Shown here: piece after piece, positions 8,972-18,627 of the stretch
Layout: every line of letters begins with the position of its first letter
Position numbering within the stretch: the first letter of the stretch is position 1
Origin: UBA6398 sp963660485
Lineage (GTDB): Bacteria > Bacteroidota > Bacteroidia > Bacteroidales > Bacteroidaceae
DNA length: 64,000 nucleotides
Reading direction: 5' to 3'
Assembly (NCBI GenBank): GCA_963660485.1
Contig: CAVKYH010000004.1
Span: 85,489-149,488 of the forward strand
Program-made: the position numbers and the translations under genes
The notes under the pieces: model-generated
Seen by the model: only the letters and a program-made list of their open reading frames with translations
What the model was told of the DNA's origin: nothing
Databases searched by the model: none

Positions 8972-10026
8972 TAGACAAAACTGTAATAATGTCGCGTCAG
9001 GCGGCAGTAGAAATCGACAGAGTTATAAACGAAATAAAGCCCGACAAAACTTTCGTGCTTTACGATGCTACCACGGCTGAATTGTGCGCCCCGATATTGA
9101 AAGACAGCGCGGAATTAAGGCATGCCGTGCAAATAGTAATAGGCGCAACCGACGCCAACAAGACTCTTGAAACTTTGGCAAGCGTATGGACGGCACTCAG
9201 CAACGGCGGGGCATCGCGACATTCTCTGCTTGTGAACGTAGGCGGCGGTATGGTTTCGGATCTCGGCGGCTTTGCTGCGTCCACTTTCAAGCGTGGAATT
9301 GCTTATATAAACGTTCCTACAACGCTGCTCTCAATGGTTGACGCATCGGTGGGCGGAAAGACGGCAATAAATTTCAATGGTTTGAAAAACGAAATAGGTG
9401 TGTTTAATGCGCCGCGCCGTGTAATCGTCGACACAGAGTTTCTTCGTTCGCTTGATACCGACAACTTGCTCTCAGGATACGCCGAAATGATAAAGCATGG
9501 GCTTATCAGTAACGACAAAACCTGGGCACAGTTGATGAATTTCAGTTTTAATGACAGCGATATCGCAGAACTTCACGATATGGTGGCTGACAGTATAGAC
9601 ATAAAGGCAAATATTGTGGAGCAAGACCCGCATGAACACGGAATACGTAAGGCTTTGAACGTAGGACATACCGCAGGGCATGCACTTGAAAGTTTTGCGC
9701 TCTCACAAGGTAGCCCGGTGCTTCACGGATATGCCGTTGCGTGGGGATTGGTGTGCGAACTGTTTTTGAGCAGAACAAAGAAAAATTTCCCGTCGATGCA
9801 AATGCAGCAAACCATAGGCTATATTCGCGAAAACTACGGCGCTATGGCTTATACTTGCAAGGATTACGACCGGCTCTTTGAGTTTATGTGCCACGATAAA
9901 AAGAATGTGGGTGGAATAATAAACTTTACTCTTCTTTCCGGAATAGGAAAAATCGAACTTGACTGTACAGCTACGAAAGACGAAATCAAGGCAATGCTTG
10001 ATTTCTACCGCGATGCCATGGACTAA
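8968..10026 (+). CDS. aroB: 3-dehydroquinate synthase
   Basis: 352 residues. It converts DAHP to 3-dehydroquinate, the second shikimate-pathway step, using NAD and a divalent metal. Visible motifs are the NAD-binding G-G-G-M-V-S-D-L-G-G-F-A-A, the V-P-T-T-L-L-S-M-V-D-A-S-V-G-G-K-T block, the E-M-I-K-H-G metal-site helix, and the metal-binding H-T-A-G-H-A-L-E and L-H-G blocks. The ATG lies inside the last codons of the upstream gene, so translational coupling is likely. The next gene starts 11 bp downstream. Confidence 0.95.
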   Translation: MIDKTVIMSRQAAVEIDRVINEIKPDKTFVLYDATTAELCAPILKDSAELRHAVQIVIGATDANKTLETLASVWTALSNGGASRHSLLVNVGGGMVSDLGGFAASTFKRGIAYINVPTTLLSMVDASVGGKTAINFNGLKNEIGVFNAPRRVIVDTEFLRSLDTDNLLSGYAEMIKHGLISNDKTWAQLMNFSFNDSDIAELHDMVADSIDIKANIVEQDPHEHGIRKALNVGHTAGHALESFALSQGSPVLHGYAVAWGLVCELFLSRTKKNFPSMQMQQTIGYIRENYGAMAYTCKDYDRLFEFMCHDKKNVGGIINFTLLSGIGKIELDCTATKDEIKAMLDFYRDAMD

Positions 10027-10037
10027 AAAGCCGCTTT

Positions 10038-10904
10038 ATGAAAATATACCGCATTTCCTCCGTTTTATCTTTGGCAATAATTGCAGTAACGGCCTTGTTG
10101 GCAGTGTCGTCGTGCAAATTCTCCAAATACAAACGCTCATATTCCCGCCCAGATACGCTTTGCATTGATTCGGCAACGTATAGCCGCGTGGATTCGATGC
10201 AGGGCAGAAAAATAATGGTAAAGATCCGTGCCGACTATCCCACTCCCATTACAAGCAAATTGAGTGCAAACATTGCGGCATGGGTTAGGGGAAACCTCGG
10301 AAATGGTATTCCTGTCGACACAATGGACGCCCAAAAAGTGGTGGACTATTTCGGCGATGCGAAGTTTGACAGCTATGTAAACAGTGCTATTCTTTCGCCG
10401 AATGCATACTATGATGCCGAATGCAGAATGGAGAGCAATCGCCGCAACTATGTTAGTTTTAAATTTACGCTTGATGAATGTGCCGGCGAAACCGATGGCG
10501 TTACTTCTATTTCGGGCATTACGTTGCGCAAAAGCGACGGCGTGGCGTTTGGCTGGAATATGCTCAAGGATACAACCTCAAAAGGTTTCCGCAATGTGCT
10601 TCGCGAGGGGGTGCGTTCCTATCTCAAGGAAACGCTTGGCGAGAACGAGGTGAGCGACGAGAATCTTTGCAGCCTGCTTGTCTATGAGCGTGAGAAAAAT
10701 CTGGCAAACTATAATCCTTTGGAGAGTTTTCCGATACCCAAGACGCCGCCGTATCTTTCCCACAACGGAATGACTTTCGTTTTCCAGCCATACGAGATTG
10801 CGCCTTATTCACTTGGCACTCCCGTTTTCACGATTCCTTTTTCTGATATCAAATGCTATATGACTGCCGAAGCATTGCGTTTGATCAAGAAGTCTAAACA
10901 GTAA
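10038..10904 (+). CDS. DUF3298/RsiV-like lipoprotein
   Basis: 288 residues. The signal peptide ends in a lipobox-like V-S-S-C (Cys near residue 26). The C-terminal ~100 residues carry the DUF3298 signature: F-V-F-Q-P-Y-E-I-A-P-Y-S-L-G-T-P and I-P-F-S-D. In RsiV this fold binds lysozyme, but many Bacteroidota homologues have no assigned role, and no anti-sigma helix is present here. It sits between aroB and murF with gaps of 11 and 26 bp, so an envelope role in the same operon is plausible. Confidence 0.75.
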   Translation: MKIYRISSVLSLAIIAVTALLAVSSCKFSKYKRSYSRPDTLCIDSATYSRVDSMQGRKIMVKIRADYPTPITSKLSANIAAWVRGNLGNGIPVDTMDAQKVVDYFGDAKFDSYVNSAILSPNAYYDAECRMESNRRNYVSFKFTLDECAGETDGVTSISGITLRKSDGVAFGWNMLKDTTSKGFRNVLREGVRSYLKETLGENEVSDENLCSLLVYEREKNLANYNPLESFPIPKTPPYLSHNGMTFVFQPYEIAPYSLGTPVFTIPFSDIKCYMTAEALRLIKKSKQ

Positions 10905-10930
10905 ATCCATAACAATCATTCATACTAACT

Positions 10931-12229
10931 ATGCTACTCGAAGAACTTTACAAGATTTATCTTGACCACCCTACGATAACCACCGACAGTCGCGCATGCC
11001 CCAAAGATTCCATTTTCTTTGCTTTGCGCGGCGAGAACTTCGATGGCAACGTTTATGCCTCAAAGGCTTTGGGCGAGGGGTGCGCTTATGCCGTAATCGA
11101 CAGGCGCGAATTTGCAGCCAAAGGCGACGAAAGGTATATTGTGGTTGACGACGCGCTGCAGACTATGCAGGATTTGGCGCGTATGCACCGCGAAAAACTT
11201 GCGCTTCCCGTTATACAAATCACGGGAACGAACGGCAAGACTACTACAAAGGAACTTGTGTCGGCGGTATTGGCTAAGAAATACCGGGTGCTTCATACCG
11301 AGGGAAACTTCAACAATCATATCGGTGTGCCAAAGACTTTGCTCCGCCTTACCAAGGAGCATGAAATTGCGGTGATAGAAACCGGGGCGAACCATAAGGG
11401 CGAAATCGCGCAGCTCACGGCTATTGTGCTCCCCGACTACGGAATAATTACGAATGTGGGGCGTGCGCATCTCGAGGGATTCGGTTCTTTCGAAGGCGTG
11501 GTGCATACCAAGGCGGAGCTTTACGATTATTTGCGCCGCAAACAGGGTATGATTTTTCTGAACAATGATTCTGAAATTCTTTGCAGCGTGAGCGAGGGGA
11601 TAGAAGCCTTCCGTTATGGAACGAAAGCCGATGCGAGTTTGAACGTATGCGGCGAAATCACTGACTGTAGCCCTTTCCTTTCGTTCAAATGGCAGGGAAA
11701 AGGCGGCGAATGGCATGAGGTGAAAACTAAACTCATCGGTGATTATAATATTGCCAACTTGCTTGCGGCTGTGAGTGCGGGAAAGAAATTCGGAGTGGCT
11801 GATGCTGATATCTGTGCGGCTCTCGAGGAATATACTCCGTCGAACAATAGGTCGCAGCTCAAGCAAACCGAGAAGAACACGCTGATTATAGATGCTTATA
11901 ATGCCAATCCCACGAGCATGCATGCGGCTTTGAAGAATTTTGCCGACCTTCATGCAGCCAACAAGATGGTTATTCTTGGCGAGATGCGCGAGTTGGGCGC
12001 GGAGAGTGGGGAGGAACATCAAAAATTGCTTGATTTCCTTACGCGGGCAGGCTTTGAAAAAGTATGGCTCATCGGTGAATGTTTTGAGGAGATGCGTCCG
12101 GCTTTCCCCGTGTTCCATACTGTAGACGATGTGATTGAGGAAATAAAAACCAATCCGATAAGCGGATACACTATTCTAATCAAAGGAAGCAACAGCAACA
12201 AACTGTTCCGTTTGCCGGAGTTTCTCTGA
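10931..12229 (+). CDS. murF: UDP-N-acetylmuramoyl-tripeptide--D-alanyl-D-alanine ligase
   Basis: 432 residues. This cytosolic ATP-dependent ligase adds D-Ala-D-Ala to the UDP-MurNAc-tripeptide in peptidoglycan synthesis. The N-terminal UMP-binding domain has the T-D-S-R motif (residues 18-21). The ATP P-loop I-T-G-T-N-G-K-T-T-T ends at residue 106. The Mur central motifs N-F-N-N, E-T-G-A-N-H and N-V-G-R-A-H-L follow, and D-A-Y-N-A-N-P-T-S opens the C-terminal domain. Last gene of the run from 7925; it converges on a helicase gene. Confidence 0.96.
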   Translation: MLLEELYKIYLDHPTITTDSRACPKDSIFFALRGENFDGNVYASKALGEGCAYAVIDRREFAAKGDERYIVVDDALQTMQDLARMHREKLALPVIQITGTNGKTTTKELVSAVLAKKYRVLHTEGNFNNHIGVPKTLLRLTKEHEIAVIETGANHKGEIAQLTAIVLPDYGIITNVGRAHLEGFGSFEGVVHTKAELYDYLRRKQGMIFLNNDSEILCSVSEGIEAFRYGTKADASLNVCGEITDCSPFLSFKWQGKGGEWHEVKTKLIGDYNIANLLAAVSAGKKFGVADADICAALEEYTPSNNRSQLKQTEKNTLIIDAYNANPTSMHAALKNFADLHAANKMVILGEMRELGAESGEEHQKLLDFLTRAGFEKVWLIGECFEEMRPAFPVFHTVDDVIEEIKTNPISGYTILIKGSNSNKLFRLPEFL

Positions 12230-12304
12230 AGACGCTGATGCATCGGGAAGAAACACCATGGTGTCATTTCAAAGAAGTCTGATGCCGATGGTTTTCCGGC
12301 GGTA

Positions 12305-13762
12305 TCAAAAGTCCCATTCGTCCTTTTCGGCGCGCTGATTCTGCGGCCAGTTCACAAGATACAGCTTCCCGGTGGTGCGTGTAAAGGCGGTGTAGAGCCA
12401 GCGCAGGTAGTTGACCGAAAGCATGTCGGGCGGAGTAAATCCTTGGTCGAGAAAAACGCGGTTCCATTGCCCTCCCTGCGCTTTGTGGCAGGTTACGGCG
12501 TAGGCATACTTTATCTGCATGGCATTGTAATGGGGATCTTCGCGAAGTTTCTTCATTTTGGTTCGCCGTGAGCGGTAGTTGGCGTATTTTTCAAGCACAG
12601 CATTGTAAAGCCTCGTCGATTCCTCGTGGGTCAGGGCGGGCGACTCGCTCGTGAGAGTGTCGATAAGCAGGCGCGCGTCGAGTTCCATGTTGTTGTAGTC
12701 GGGGAAACTCAGTGTGGCATCGGTAAAGCGGAATCCTCCCATCTCGTGAAAGTTGAACAGGCGTTCCACCACGGCAATGTCGCCGTTGGCAATGAAATCC
12801 ACTTCTGCCATCTCGCGCGAACTGTTAAGCGCGGCGGCTTTTTCTGTCCAGTGGTAATTGTTTTTTGCCACCATTATGCGGTCGCCCACCGTGATTTCCT
12901 CATCGCGTTCATAGATACGCGCCCTGATTCCCATGTTGTAGATTATCGCACGTTTGTTGGAGCGCGTAACCACTATGGTCTCGTCGCTGCCCACATCGTC
13001 GTAGCAGCTTTCAAGTTCCTCTATTATTTCGCCGCCGTTGATGTAGCGCAAATCATCATAGCCTTCCTGGTGGATTATGGGGAATTCCGTTGGCATGCCC
13101 TGCAATATCATGTTGCGCAGCATCGTTGCATTCGTGAGCACTCCCGTATCTTTTCCCTGCCTCATCACTTGTCGTAGTTCCACTTCCGCCGCGCGCAATC
13201 CGTATGTAGTAAGACAGTCGGCCGAAAGTGCCATGCTGTCGGCCTCGCCCACGGGCGGAAGCTGCGCGGTGTCGCCCACGAGCAAAAGTTTGCAGTTGAT
13301 GCCGCTGTATACAAACTTCACCAAATCGTCTAAAAGGCAGCCCGTGCCGAAGAGACTGTTTCCGCCTTCGTTTGAAATCATTGACGCTTCGTCAACAATG
13401 AATATCGCGTTTTTTCGCTTGTTGAAATTTAGTGTGAACTTGGTATCCTCGCCGTCGAAAGTCTTTTGCCGGTAAATCACCTTGTGTATGGTGTAGGCTT
13501 TCTCGCCCGAATATTTGGCGAAAACCTTGGCGGCACGCCCCGTGGGTGCGAGCAAAACGGGCTCCATGCCGTATTGTTTCAAACTCCTCACCAATGCGCT
13601 CACGAGCGAAGTCTTTCCTGTGCCGGCATATCCGCGCAGAATCAGCGCGGCACGGCTCACCGTTGTTTCTACAAAGCGCACCAGCACAGCGAGAACCTTG
13701 TATTGTTCCTCGTTGGGTGTGAACGGAAGATTTTTGGAAAGAAGTGTGAGTATATCGTCCAT
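12305..13762 (-). CDS. RecD/Pif1-like superfamily 1B DNA helicase
   Basis: 485 residues. Walker A (G-Y-A-G-T-G-K-T-S) is at 44-52, Walker B D-E-A-S at 124-127, and G-D-T-A-Q-L-P-P-V near 160. Motifs V and VI at the C-terminus read T-C-H-K-A-Q-G-G-Q-W and Y-T-A-F-T-R. The protein lacks the long N-terminal region of RecD2 and resembles the short AAA_30 / UvrD_C_2 helicases common in Bacteroidota. A role in DNA repair or replication-fork processing is inferred. Convergent with murF, 75 bp apart, with no obvious terminator in the gap. Confidence 0.88.
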   Translation of the reverse strand: MDDILTLLSKNLPFTPNEEQYKVLAVLVRFVETTVSRAALILRGYAGTGKTSLVSALVRSLKQYGMEPVLLAPTGRAAKVFAKYSGEKAYTIHKVIYRQKTFDGEDTKFTLNFNKRKNAIFIVDEASMISNEGGNSLFGTGCLLDDLVKFVYSGINCKLLLVGDTAQLPPVGEADSMALSADCLTTYGLRAAEVELRQVMRQGKDTGVLTNATMLRNMILQGMPTEFPIIHQEGYDDLRYINGGEIIEELESCYDDVGSDETIVVTRSNKRAIIYNMGIRARIYERDEEITVGDRIMVAKNNYHWTEKAAALNSSREMAEVDFIANGDIAVVERLFNFHEMGGFRFTDATLSFPDYNNMELDARLLIDTLTSESPALTHEESTRLYNAVLEKYANYRSRRTKMKKLREDPHYNAMQIKYAYAVTCHKAQGGQWNRVFLDQGFTPPDMLSVNYLRWLYTAFTRTTGKLYLVNWPQNQRAEKDEWDF

Positions 13763-13802
13763 AATAAATAAAGCGCAAAGGGTTGTGATGCTTTGCAGAC
13801 TT

Positions 13803-13810
13803 CAAAATTA
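13803..13810 (-). promoter_or_regulatory. Putative -7 box for the RecD-like helicase
   Basis: On the minus strand this reads TAATTTTG, 41 bp before the helicase start. Confidence 0.5.
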
Positions 13811-13912
13811 CCATTTTATTTCGGTAACTGCGGTGGCAGGACTGCTTTTTGCTTAAAAAACATGGCTTAAAACTGCGGCGAAAAGCGTGCTGAAAATTCC
13901 CTCTTTACATAT

Positions 13913-14028
13913 CGCAAAAACAACAAGGCATCTCGTAAAAACTCCGGGCCATGTAATTTAAATTAGATGCGTCGGAATTTAAATTAGGTCTGACCTCGTT
14001 TTTGGGGATATTTGATGCCGTTTTCTCG
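13913..14028. repeat. 21-bp-register word array, copy 3
   Basis: Core words CCGGGCCATGT (13944), AGATGCGTCGG (13965) and the near-palindrome AGGTCTGACCT (13986) are joined by two AATTTAAATT spacers. The left outer word is ACAAGGCATCT (13923) with spacer CGTAAAAACT, and another A-rich spacer precedes it. The right outer word is GATATTTGATG (14007). It lies between the helicase promoter and the lacZ-type gene terminator. Confidence 0.92.
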
Positions 14029-14118
14029 GGGTGAAATCAGGCTGTTGTTTCGTCCGGTTTGGAGAGCGCGAAAACGGTTGCGCGTATGGCGAAACTGGTG
14101 TGTTTTTGTATGAAAACG

Positions 14119-14153
14119 AATTTCGCCACGAAGCAAATGCTCCGTGGCGAAAT
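14119..14153 (-). terminator. Intrinsic terminator of the GH2 beta-galactosidase
   Basis: Read on the minus strand, a long stem closes on an ATTT loop: ATTTCGCCACGGAGC pairs with GCTTCGTGGCGAAAT with one G-U. Only short T runs follow. Confidence 0.7.
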
Positions 14154-14178
14154 ATTTGTGCTTGTATTGCTCGGTTTA

Positions 14179-17100
14179 TCAGTTAGCCGCTGCAATAGGA
14201 TTGATTACGAATGTGAAATCGTGGTCGGCATATGGCATTTGAACCTCGGGCTCCGGCCATTGTCCCCAACTGTCGATACCGCCTACGCCAAACTGACGCT
14301 CCTGTATCTTTACCACGGTGAATTTGCGCGGTGTGAGGTCGCCGCTGTGGTATTGGTGGGCATATTTGTCGGGACCTCCATCGAGATCTTCCGTGAGATA
14401 GTTTAGCGACGAGCACTCCATAGGAATATTTGAATAGAATTCAAGTCCCGTTCCTTTGTTGGAGAGTACTTTCCACCAGCGAATGTCGGTATGGTTGCCG
14501 CTCTCCTGCGGACGAACATAGCCCCAATATTGATCAGCCACGTTTTGGTTGTAAACACCTATGCGGTCGCCCCAATGACGGTCGGCATAGTTTTCGCCCG
14601 GACCGCGTCCGTAGTATTGAAGTTTCGAGAATTCCTGCGGCATAACCAACTGCATGCCAAAACGGAACATCATGGGTTTCTCCTTAGCGCTGGGATCTGT
14701 GGTAAGTTTCTCGTTAACTACCAGCTGTCCGTCGGTGCGCAAAGTATAAGTCATCACAAGTTTCGAGGAAACCGTGGGCAATTCATATTCTGCCACCACT
14801 TGCTTGGCTTCTCCCACTTCCTTGCACTCAAACTTCTTGAGATTCATCTGCGGGTCTTTCCAAGCGGCAAATTTAGTCTGCAAATTAGCTCCGTAGTCGT
14901 TGTCGGTCGGTGCACGCCAGAACTCGGGTTTCAGAGAATAGCCCTTCTTGAACGCAGGTGCTTCGTTGATGTCGAGATAGTCAATCCAACCGGTTTTCTT
15001 GTTGAAGGTAACCGTGGTTTGAGCAGCCTGGAGCGAAAGACATGCGAGCTGTTCTTCTTTCACAACCTTTTCTTCTGCCTGTTTCTTCTTTGACGATGCT
15101 GCAACTTCGGCTTTCGGCATGATTTCGTCAAGCGTCGGGAATTTGTAGCTGCTTATCTCCAATTGCTGACGGGCTACAGAATAGCCGGCATCGAGCAACG
15201 GTTCTACGCTCTTGAGTTTGTAGTCAACGTTGAGCATAACTTCTTTGCCCTTTGTGGACTCTGGAAGCGAATATCCCTTGAGGGAAATTTGTTTTCTCTC
15301 TTGCGGATTTACATTCAAAGCCTCTTCGGAACCATTTGCTACGGTCTTGCCTTCGCAAACTACCTCCCAAACCAAACGAACATTCGAAATGTCCTTGAAG
15401 AAATTCTCGTTGTAGATTTCCACAACGCCTTTCTTTAAGTCCACTGGCGTTGTCCAAATGTTTTGCATGAAGTAGCGGTATTCGTTAGCCTCCGGATTCG
15501 GTTCGCGGTCGGGGCGGATAAATCCGTTGCAGTTGAAGTTGTGGTCGGATGCAGGATAACGTCCGTAATCGCCGCCGTAAGTGAAGATTTGTTTCCCTTC
15601 TTCGTTGAAACCACGAAGCCCCTGGTCAACAAAATCCCAGATATAACCGCCCTGGAAGTTGGGATATTTGCGGATAAGGTCCCAGTATTTTTTGAAGAAA
15701 CCGCCGCAGTTTCCCATTGCGTGGGCATATTCACACTGGATAAGAGGACGCGGATCGTTTTTCTCGCAATATGTCTCGCAATCCTTGTAGGGATAATACA
15801 TGGGGCAGTATATGTCGCTCTTTCCGTCCTCCCAAATTGCGCGTTCATAGTGTATCGGGCGCGAAGGATCGTATGCGCGCACATAATCATAGGCTTTCTC
15901 GAAGTTGATGCCGTATCCTGCTTCGTTTCCAAGGCTCCAAACAATAATGCTCGGGTGATTCTTGTAGATTTTAACGTTATGATCGTTGCGTTCGATGTGT
16001 GCCTGTTGATACGAAAGGTTCTTTGCCAAAGTTTTCTCGCCATAATACATTCCGTGGCTCTCAATGTTTGCTTCGGCTGTGATATATAATCCGTATTTGT
16101 CGCACAGTTCGTACCAACGGGGATCGTCGGGATAATGACAAGTTCTGACAGCGTTAATATTATGTTCCTTCATGATTTTAATATCTTGGATCATGCGTGA
16201 AACAGGAACCACATAGCCGCCGTCGGGGTCTATTTCGTGTCGGTTTGCTCCCTTGATAAGAATAGGCTTTCCGTTTACGAGCAATTGAGAATTCTTGATT
16301 TCCACTTTGCGGAAGCCTGTTTTTTGCGGAATTACCTCGAGTTCTTTGTTACCGTCTACAAGAGTTACGTAAACATCGTAGAGATTTGGCGTTTCTGCCG
16401 TCCATTTTAGCGGATCTTGTATCTCCATCGAAATCGAAAGCTTGCCGTCTGTGCCTACTTTGCCTTCGGTTTCAGTAACTTCGTTCCCGCGTGCATCGCA
16501 GAGCTTAATTTTTACTTTGCAGCCCTTTGCTTTCGGAGCGCTGACCACAACGCTGAGTTTTCCGTCGCGATAATTGTTTGTGAGGTCGGGAGTGAGAAAA
16601 ACGTCGTCGATATGTTTTTTAGGGCGTGCGTAGAAATAAACTTCGCGGGCTATACCAGTGAGGCGCCAGAAGTCCTGGTCTTCAAGATATGAGCCGTCGC
16701 ACCAACGCATTATCTGCATGGCAACAAGATTTTTCTTGCCGGGAACGAGATATTTGGTAACATCGAATTCTGCAGCTGTCTTGCTGTCTTCGCTATATCC
16801 CACGAATTTTCCGTTTACCCATACTTCGAGATTTGAAGTTGCGCTGCCGACGTGGAAATATATGTCGTTGCCTTTCCATGATGCGGGAATTTCAAACTCG
16901 CGACGGTATGAACCGGTGTAGTTGTTCTTTTCTTCGATATAGGGTGGGTTGGGCTCGAATTGTGTAGCCCAAGCGTAGCCAATATTCTTGTAAGTGGCAT
17001 CGCCGTATCCGTGGATTTCAAAAAGTCCGGGCACTTCAAAGTCCACCCATTTTGAATCGTCGAATCCAGGTTGCTGGAAATTGAGCGGACGTTTGTTGTG

Positions 17101-17340
17101 GTCTTTCACAAAATTGAATTTCCATTTTCCTTCGGCACTCAGATAAAGGTTTGAGGCAGCCTTGTCGGCGCCTTTTGCCAGTTGACTGTTTTCAAAGGCA
17201 AAGAAATTCGCGCGTGATGGTTCTACGTTCACGCGATTCACGCTTGGGTCGAGCCAACGTTCCTTCTTGGCGTTGTCGCCCCATGCAGTTATTGCGGCGA
17301 GACAAAGGCACGCTGCAATGGCTGTCTTTAATTTTTTCAT
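14179..17340 (-). CDS. Beta-galactosidase, GH2 (LacZ type), exported
   Basis: 1053 residues, the length of E. coli LacZ plus a signal peptide (cleaved near A-W-G, residue 21). The domain order is jelly-roll sugar-binding domain, Ig-like domain, TIM barrel, Ig-like domain and the C-terminal Bgal_small_N super-sandwich. The acid/base Glu473 is in W-S-L-G-N-E-A-G and the nucleophile Glu537 in Q-C-E-Y-A-H-A-M-G-N. It hydrolyses terminal beta-galactosides, probably in the periplasm or at the surface. It starts 42 bp after the RidA-like gene, so both are probably one transcript. Confidence 0.93.
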   Translation of the reverse strand: MKKLKTAIAACLCLAAITAWGDNAKKERWLDPSVNRVNVEPSRANFFAFENSQLAKGADKAASNLYLSAEGKWKFNFVKDHNKRPLNFQQPGFDDSKWVDFEVPGLFEIHGYGDATYKNIGYAWATQFEPNPPYIEEKNNYTGSYRREFEIPASWKGNDIYFHVGSATSNLEVWVNGKFVGYSEDSKTAAEFDVTKYLVPGKKNLVAMQIMRWCDGSYLEDQDFWRLTGIAREVYFYARPKKHIDDVFLTPDLTNNYRDGKLSVVVSAPKAKGCKVKIKLCDARGNEVTETEGKVGTDGKLSISMEIQDPLKWTAETPNLYDVYVTLVDGNKELEVIPQKTGFRKVEIKNSQLLVNGKPILIKGANRHEIDPDGGYVVPVSRMIQDIKIMKEHNINAVRTCHYPDDPRWYELCDKYGLYITAEANIESHGMYYGEKTLAKNLSYQQAHIERNDHNVKIYKNHPSIIVWSLGNEAGYGINFEKAYDYVRAYDPSRPIHYERAIWEDGKSDIYCPMYYPYKDCETYCEKNDPRPLIQCEYAHAMGNCGGFFKKYWDLIRKYPNFQGGYIWDFVDQGLRGFNEEGKQIFTYGGDYGRYPASDHNFNCNGFIRPDREPNPEANEYRYFMQNIWTTPVDLKKGVVEIYNENFFKDISNVRLVWEVVCEGKTVANGSEEALNVNPQERKQISLKGYSLPESTKGKEVMLNVDYKLKSVEPLLDAGYSVARQQLEISSYKFPTLDEIMPKAEVAASSKKKQAEEKVVKEEQLACLSLQAAQTTVTFNKKTGWIDYLDINEAPAFKKGYSLKPEFWRAPTDNDYGANLQTKFAAWKDPQMNLKKFECKEVGEAKQVVAEYELPTVSSKLVMTYTLRTDGQLVVNEKLTTDPSAKEKPMMFRFGMQLVMPQEFSKLQYYGRGPGENYADRHWGDRIGVYNQNVADQYWGYVRPQESGNHTDIRWWKVLSNKGTGLEFYSNIPMECSSLNYLTEDLDGGPDKYAHQYHSGDLTPRKFTVVKIQERQFGVGGIDSWGQWPEPEVQMPYADHDFTFVINPIAAAN

Positions 17341-17382
17341 GATGATGTTTTGTTAATGTATTTTGTTTGAAGATATTTTTTC

Positions 17383-18474
17383 TCAGGTAGTTCTCTTTAC
17401 GGCAATACTCTCTGCTTCCACAAGCCAGCCCGGTCTGCACACTTTGGCGTGGGTGAATACCATCGGCACATCGGGCAGCAGTTTTTCTGCCACCTTCATC
17501 ACGCTGTATTTATCGGCTGCGTCGCGCAGGTAGAATATCATCATTTTTATATCGTCTGCCGTTGCTCCGTCGTCATTCAACAGAGCTTCGGTGTTTTCAA
17601 TCAATCTTTCGGTTTGCTTTGCTGCGTCGTTGAGGTAGATGCATTTGCCGTGTTTGTCGATGCTTGCCGTGCCCGAGATAAGGCTCACCCTGCAATCTCC
17701 GGCAGTAAACGCCGTGCCTCTTTCAAAGGCTACGCCATATTGCGTGGTAGGGTTGAGGTAATCTAGCGCCTGCAGATATTTCACATCGGTATTGCCGCCT
17801 TCGCGCGACAGGAATCCCACGCCTACAATGGCATTAGGGCTTTCGGTGTAGCCGCCTATTCCGGTCGAGGCTATGAAATGGGTGGAACTTGTCAGTCCGT
17901 TTTGCGCGAAGAAGTCGTTTCGTCCCTTTACAACGCCTGCATAGGTGTGGTCGATGTCGCGGCAGAAAAACCATGTGCGCAGAGTGTTGTCCTTTATGGT
18001 CATTCCGCGTTCCGCGAGCAACTTCTTGTGGATTTCAAATGCCTTTACGGTTTGGTCGTGGCCGTCAACGCCTTTCACGTCTTCGTCTGTGAATCTCAGC
18101 GATTGGTAAACAAAGCGGTCGTTGCCCACATTGATGTTCCAACAATTGGGCGACACGCGCTCCACAGTGGAGTCTTTCAGGTAGCATGCCATTATCGTGA
18201 TTTTTGTATCGTCCAACGGCGGCTGCTCTACTATAGAAACGGCACAACCCTCTGCAATATTGTTTAATGCATGCTTAATTTGTGGTAATTGGTTGATTAC
18301 GTCGCTTAGGAAAACCCTTGCCCAAACAAGTGTCTCGCCGTTTTTTCTGCGGTTGCCGTTTTCTGCTTCAAGATTAGCGAATGCTTTTTCGGCACGCAAG
18401 GCAAAACTTCCTTCTATATCGCCTTTTGCCACAGCGAACATGCTGTGCGGTATGTTGCTCATTCCTTTTTTCAT
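17383..18474 (-). CDS. Tandem RidA/YjgF-like (chorismatase-fold) protein
   Basis: 363 residues with no signal peptide. Two RidA/YjgF-type halves can be seen. The first (~20-170) has V-W-A-R-V-F-L-S-D-V-I-N-Q; the second (~210-360) has I-S-G-T-A-S-I-D followed by D-I-K-M-M-I-F-Y-L-R-D. RidA proteins deaminate reactive enamines/imines, while the two-domain FkbO/Hyg5 group hydrolyses chorismate. Which applies here is not decided by sequence reading. The promoter box ends only 6 bp before this ATG, so the fifth residue (ATG at 18462) may be the real start. Probably co-transcribed with the beta-galactosidase. Confidence 0.7.
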   Translation of the reverse strand: MKKGMSNIPHSMFAVAKGDIEGSFALRAEKAFANLEAENGNRRKNGETLVWARVFLSDVINQLPQIKHALNNIAEGCAVSIVEQPPLDDTKITIMACYLKDSTVERVSPNCWNINVGNDRFVYQSLRFTDEDVKGVDGHDQTVKAFEIHKKLLAERGMTIKDNTLRTWFFCRDIDHTYAGVVKGRNDFFAQNGLTSSTHFIASTGIGGYTESPNAIVGVGFLSREGGNTDVKYLQALDYLNPTTQYGVAFERGTAFTAGDCRVSLISGTASIDKHGKCIYLNDAAKQTERLIENTEALLNDDGATADDIKMMIFYLRDAADKYSVMKVAEKLLPDVPMVFTHAKVCRPGWLVEAESIAVKRTT

Positions 18475-18479
18475 ATATG

Positions 18480-18487
18480 CAAATATA
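18480..18487 (-). promoter_or_regulatory. -7 box for the RidA-like/beta-galactosidase unit
   Basis: On the minus strand this reads TATATTTG followed by C. The transcript would begin at or just before the annotated ATG at 18474. Confidence 0.6.
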
Positions 18488-18627
18488 CTACTTTAAAGTT
18501 TTTCTCCCTTTCGTGTTTTGCCTTAATATGAAAAAAGCGGAAAAAATACCCTTTTGTAGTGAGAAAATCCCTTTACGGCAATATTTCCGGCGATGATTTC
18601 ATGCCGCAAAATGTACGTAAAAAACAT

